Assembly: GCA_945869365.1 (NCBI GenBank)
Contig: CAMBOW010000074.1
Location: forward strand, 1-9,284
Length of the DNA stretch: 9,284 nucleotides
DNA from: Flavobacterium psychrophilum
GTDB taxonomy: Bacteria > Bacteroidota > Bacteroidia > Flavobacteriales > Flavobacteriaceae
Direction of reading: 5' to 3'
The notes below the pieces were generated by a model. That model was not told where the DNA came from, made no database searches, and was given only the letters and a program-made list of their open reading frames with translations. Shown here one piece after another: positions 7,501 to 9,284 of this stretch; positions within the stretch are counted from its first letter, which is position 1, and every line of letters begins with the position of its first letter. Both the position numbers and the translations under genes were made by a program.

Positions 7501-9284
7501 TGGCGACTACAGGTTCTATTGTAATTACTAATTCATTAGGCTGTACAGTAGCTGCGCCATTTACCGTTCTTGATTTTAACGCTAGCAGTTGCCAATCCAA
7601 TCTCATTTCCCCAGAGTTATTTTTAAGCGAAGTGACCGACGCTACTGCCGGAGGCCTTACTTATGTAGAGATATATAACGGAACCGGCGCCACGGTCAAC
7701 TTAGCCAATTATAGCCTTAAAACAGCCAGCAATGGAGGAGCTTATTCCAGTACGCTTACCTTATCCAATGTCAATTTGTCCAACGGCAGTACGTTTGTAT
7801 TTTCGATCGGAAGTGATAATTCATGCACCAGCCCGGGTGGAGATGGCTCGCTAGCCAATCAGACGGGATCTATTTCGGGCGGAATAAACTTTGATGTGAA
7901 CGGCAATGATCACATCGGCTTATTTAAAAACGGAAATAGTATCGATTCATTTGGCGTATTTGGCTCTAACAATTGGGCTGATGGATTAGGTTTAGGCGAT
8001 CGAGGCGCAACCTTCAGACGCAAACCTACCGGAACTCTGCCTACTTCGTTGTTTGTTGTAAACGACTGGAATGTTGTTAATTGGGCAGGAACAGGCTTGG
8101 CTTCGTGTAGCACGAATGACTATTCCAACATTGGGTTGTACTCCTTTACCTCGACGAGTTTACCTCCAGTAATTATCACGCAACCCACGTATACGCCTAC
8201 TTGTAAATCAGCCAGCATCAGTGTAACGGCTTCCGAAGGGTACAATGGCTCGGGCGATGCGCAAGAATTGGCCTACCAATGGTATGCTGTGGCGCCCAAT
8301 ACAACTACTTGGACGGCCTTAACCAATGCCGGAATTTATGCAGGTACAACAACGGCTACTCTACTCCTGAGCGACGTGAGTGGAATAGACGGCTACCAAT
8401 TTTACTGCCAAGTGCGTGAAAATTCGGCCACTTGTTATGCTGCTTCCAATGCGGTAAAAGTGACGGCTACTTCGGCTGTAACTTGGAATGGCTTGGCTTG
8501 GTCGCCAACTTCCCCAACAATTTCTACCGCGGCTATTTTGGCAGGCAATTACAATACCACGACACATGGCAATATAGATGCCTGTAGTTTAACCATAAAT
8601 TCTGGTGTTACGGCAACACTCACAACCAATTCTTACATCAATATTCAAAATGACTTAACCGTGCAAGCCAATGCTACTTTACAAATTCAAGACAGTGGTT
8701 CCTTGGTTATGATTGAAAACGCAGGACTGGTTACCAACAACGGAACGATACAAGTATCTCGCAATACAGCTCCCTTTGATAAATTTGATTATACCTATTG
8801 GTCTTCTCCCGTTACAGCAGCCAATTTGGGGGCTACTTTCCCCAGCTGGCGTAGCGATTATTCGTTTAGCTTCAACACGGCAAATTTCTCGGATACCCAA
8901 ACCATAAATAATTTGGGTGTGGTTACCGCCAATGTGCCCGACGGTTTTGACGACGCAGCGCCCTATGCGTGGACCTTTGCCGGAACAGCCGCAACATTAG
9001 CCCCAGGAAAAGGGTATGCCATTATGATGCCTACTACCCAAGCGTCCTATCCATCGGCGCCTATTTCGGTTTCCTTTACTGGAACGGTAAATACAGGCAC
9101 TATTCTAACGCCCTTAAGCTTGAGTGCCAATGCATCCGATGCCAATGACGATTTTAATTTAATAGGCAATCCCTATCCTTCGGCACTTGACGCCGACGCC
9201 TTTATTGATGCCAATCCAAACATAAGCGGTTCATTGTACTTTTGGACGCACGTGGGCGCTATCTCAGTTTCTAACCTGGGTCCG
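4569..9284 (+). CDS. Large modular secreted protein, probable T9SS substrate (3' end outside the window)
   Basis: The frame is open for 1572 codons from ATG 4569 to the window edge, with no stop. Residues 1-20 (MKRIVVLVCLLLGFSQMVYS) are a Sec signal peptide, with cleavage likely before Gln21. Modules, with approximate residues: 21-200, an N-terminal beta-sandwich-like domain common in Bacteroidota surface proteins; 211-226, GDWNVASTWSTNAVP, starting a module that leads into a long Thr/Asn/Gly-rich beta-helix-like stretch (250-680, e.g. GNLINAGTLTLGE, NGILDVGNNILAIG); 690-800, a region with FIPAAGTYTFPIGD; 807-920, a choice-of-anchor-D/ASH-like domain (DPEINV, VFTIQNLG, TFTIRFYP, NNDP); 922-1010, IPT/TIG-like (TSGPAGTEITLTN); 1015-1190, lamin-tail domain (ELFLSEV, YVEIYNGTG, VNLANYSL); 1199-1300, Ig-like (ITQP, YQWY, YQFYCQV); 1304-1572, a region with FDYTYWSSPV, GKGYAIMMP and NLIGNPYPSALDADAF, known next to T9SS sorting signals. 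No catalytic domain is visible; an adhesive or structural surface role is the best inference. The expected C-terminal sorting domain is not in the window. Confidence 0.9.
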   Translation, partial: MKRIVVLVCLLLGFSQMVYSQLLQWNTFGNTGTELTEPSVFNNTNISAADLQIGPGVNTAGNTLRFGGNNWFDTGNTVAGSTLAEAITGNNYIQFVVTPNFNYAFTPTSFVFSWGRSSTGPLNVALRSSVDGFAANLGAITALTSLSNNNTVTISGLTNISTATTFRLFGYGGTSVLGTGGFDQSAPAPGIVNVQLNGTTQSLGPVSVTSGDWNVASTWSTNAVPTATDNVIISLGHTVYTNTALTRTGTTKVYGAFELRNGGFASGTDFTYMNTTAALNFNTSTTYGVANNHVYWPVTNGPNNVAVLAGGIAMTSTNRSVGGTFSTAAGITLNTSTLLLNGTCRIDSGGFFLSAPVYGSASILVYNPSGVYGRGFEWSALGVGTISSTPGYPNAVQISNNTTLNYINGAVAGAVGIKAIATHLTIDTGSALHMNFGAVSAGGPMVIGGNLINAGTLTLGEANGDDFKLAGNLSNTGTFNGNNRAVFFTKTGTQTIFSSSALTIPYVVFQPSAGNTIVQLLSSLTVSAPLGGNAISFSATLDSFDINGNTLTIGTPGLTNTIFGTGTFRGSTTSNLALLGTGSIGTLKFYTTTPFSNLATLIINRTSGNIAAVLGSTLTINTALVLSNGILDVGNNILAIGAAANISGATATNFIIADSSAPTPLASVRKFIPAAGTYTFPIGDNAASADGMQYAPVSITLTGGTYSGSGYVAFSVNDLKDPALDASTDYITRYWEMKRPLTLSPTNYQINSTYYPTDVVGNESLCFSNQWSGSLWYNNGVASAANTLTIDCTQLVVTTRVTKGYRDPEINVTQGATNYLTASTYTFANTGLGNFTDVVFTIQNLGQQNLNLAAATLTGASEYSILSAYASPVLGSTGTTTFTIRFYPLTAGTFTASISIPNNDPSGTENPYVINFTGVGFCAVETLTATPTSGPAGTEITLTNSAPFLPSISAAFNTLTASIIPVSAAQIKVLAPNLATTGSIVITNSLGCTVAAPFTVLDFNASSCQSNLISPELFLSEVTDATAGGLTYVEIYNGTGATVNLANYSLKTASNGGAYSSTLTLSNVNLSNGSTFVFSIGSDNSCTSPGGDGSLANQTGSISGGINFDVNGNDHIGLFKNGNSIDSFGVFGSNNWADGLGLGDRGATFRRKPTGTLPTSLFVVNDWNVVNWAGTGLASCSTNDYSNIGLYSFTSTSLPPVIITQPTYTPTCKSASISVTASEGYNGSGDAQELAYQWYAVAPNTTTWTALTNAGIYAGTTTATLLLSDVSGIDGYQFYCQVRENSATCYAASNAVKVTATSAVTWNGLAWSPTSPTISTAAILAGNYNTTTHGNIDACSLTINSGVTATLTTNSYINIQNDLTVQANATLQIQDSGSLVMIENAGLVTNNGTIQVSRNTAPFDKFDYTYWSSPVTAANLGATFPSWRSDYSFSFNTANFSDTQTINNLGVVTANVPDGFDDAAPYAWTFAGTAATLAPGKGYAIMMPTTQASYPSAPISVSFTGTVNTGTILTPLSLSANASDANDDFNLIGNPYPSALDADAFIDANPNISGSLYFWTHVGAISVSNLGP

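Noticed and set aside
4622..8900. A series of minus-strand open frames of 65-102 codons opposite the large secreted-protein gene
   Set aside because: They are Val/Pro/Ala/Lys-rich mirror translations of Thr/Asn/Gly codons on the plus strand, match no family, and lie wholly within a convincing plus-strand frame.

Overview
The window looks like a chromosomal piece of a Flavobacterium-type bacterium (Bacteroidota). Four things point that way: translation starts without Shine-Dalgarno sequences, two matches to the Bacteroidota -7 promoter element TAnnTTTG, short AT-rich dispersed repeats of a flavobacterial kind, and a very long, modular, Thr/Asn/Ser-rich secreted protein of the type exported by the type IX secretion system (T9SS).

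Positions 1-3974 hold a rightward biotin cluster: bioF (only the C-terminal two thirds are in the window), bioD, bioA and a FabF-like beta-ketoacyl-ACP synthase. BioF makes KAPA from a pimeloyl thioester and alanine, BioA converts KAPA to DAPA, and BioD closes the ureido ring to give dethiobiotin. BioB is not in the window. The condensing enzyme at the end of the cluster keeps the full Cys-His-Lys-His set and may help make the pimeloyl precursor, but that is inference from position. A recX gene on the minus strand (3977-4504) converges on it with a 2-bp gap.

Positions 4505-4568 are a short divergent promoter region. From 4569 to the right edge (9284) one reading frame stays open for 1572 codons without a stop. 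It encodes a signal peptide followed by a chain of beta-rich modules: an N-terminal sandwich-like domain, a 'GDWN..STW' module with beta-helix-like repeats, a choice-of-anchor-D/ASH-like domain, an IPT/TIG-like domain, a lamin-tail domain, an Ig-like domain, and a flavobacterial T9SS-associated C-terminal region. Its C-terminus and expected sorting signal lie outside the window.

The most unusual structure is a set of short tandem repeats in the biotin genes. A CCTACGA heptamer array lies inside bioF. An AAATYYC heptamer array lies inside bioD and recurs in degenerate form in the bioD-bioA spacer. That spacer also has two TCCCGA-RACT-TCGGGA hairpins, and a CTTTGCGAC nonamer pair precedes the synthase gene. 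All gaps between genes are under 100 bp, so there is no long gene-free stretch.
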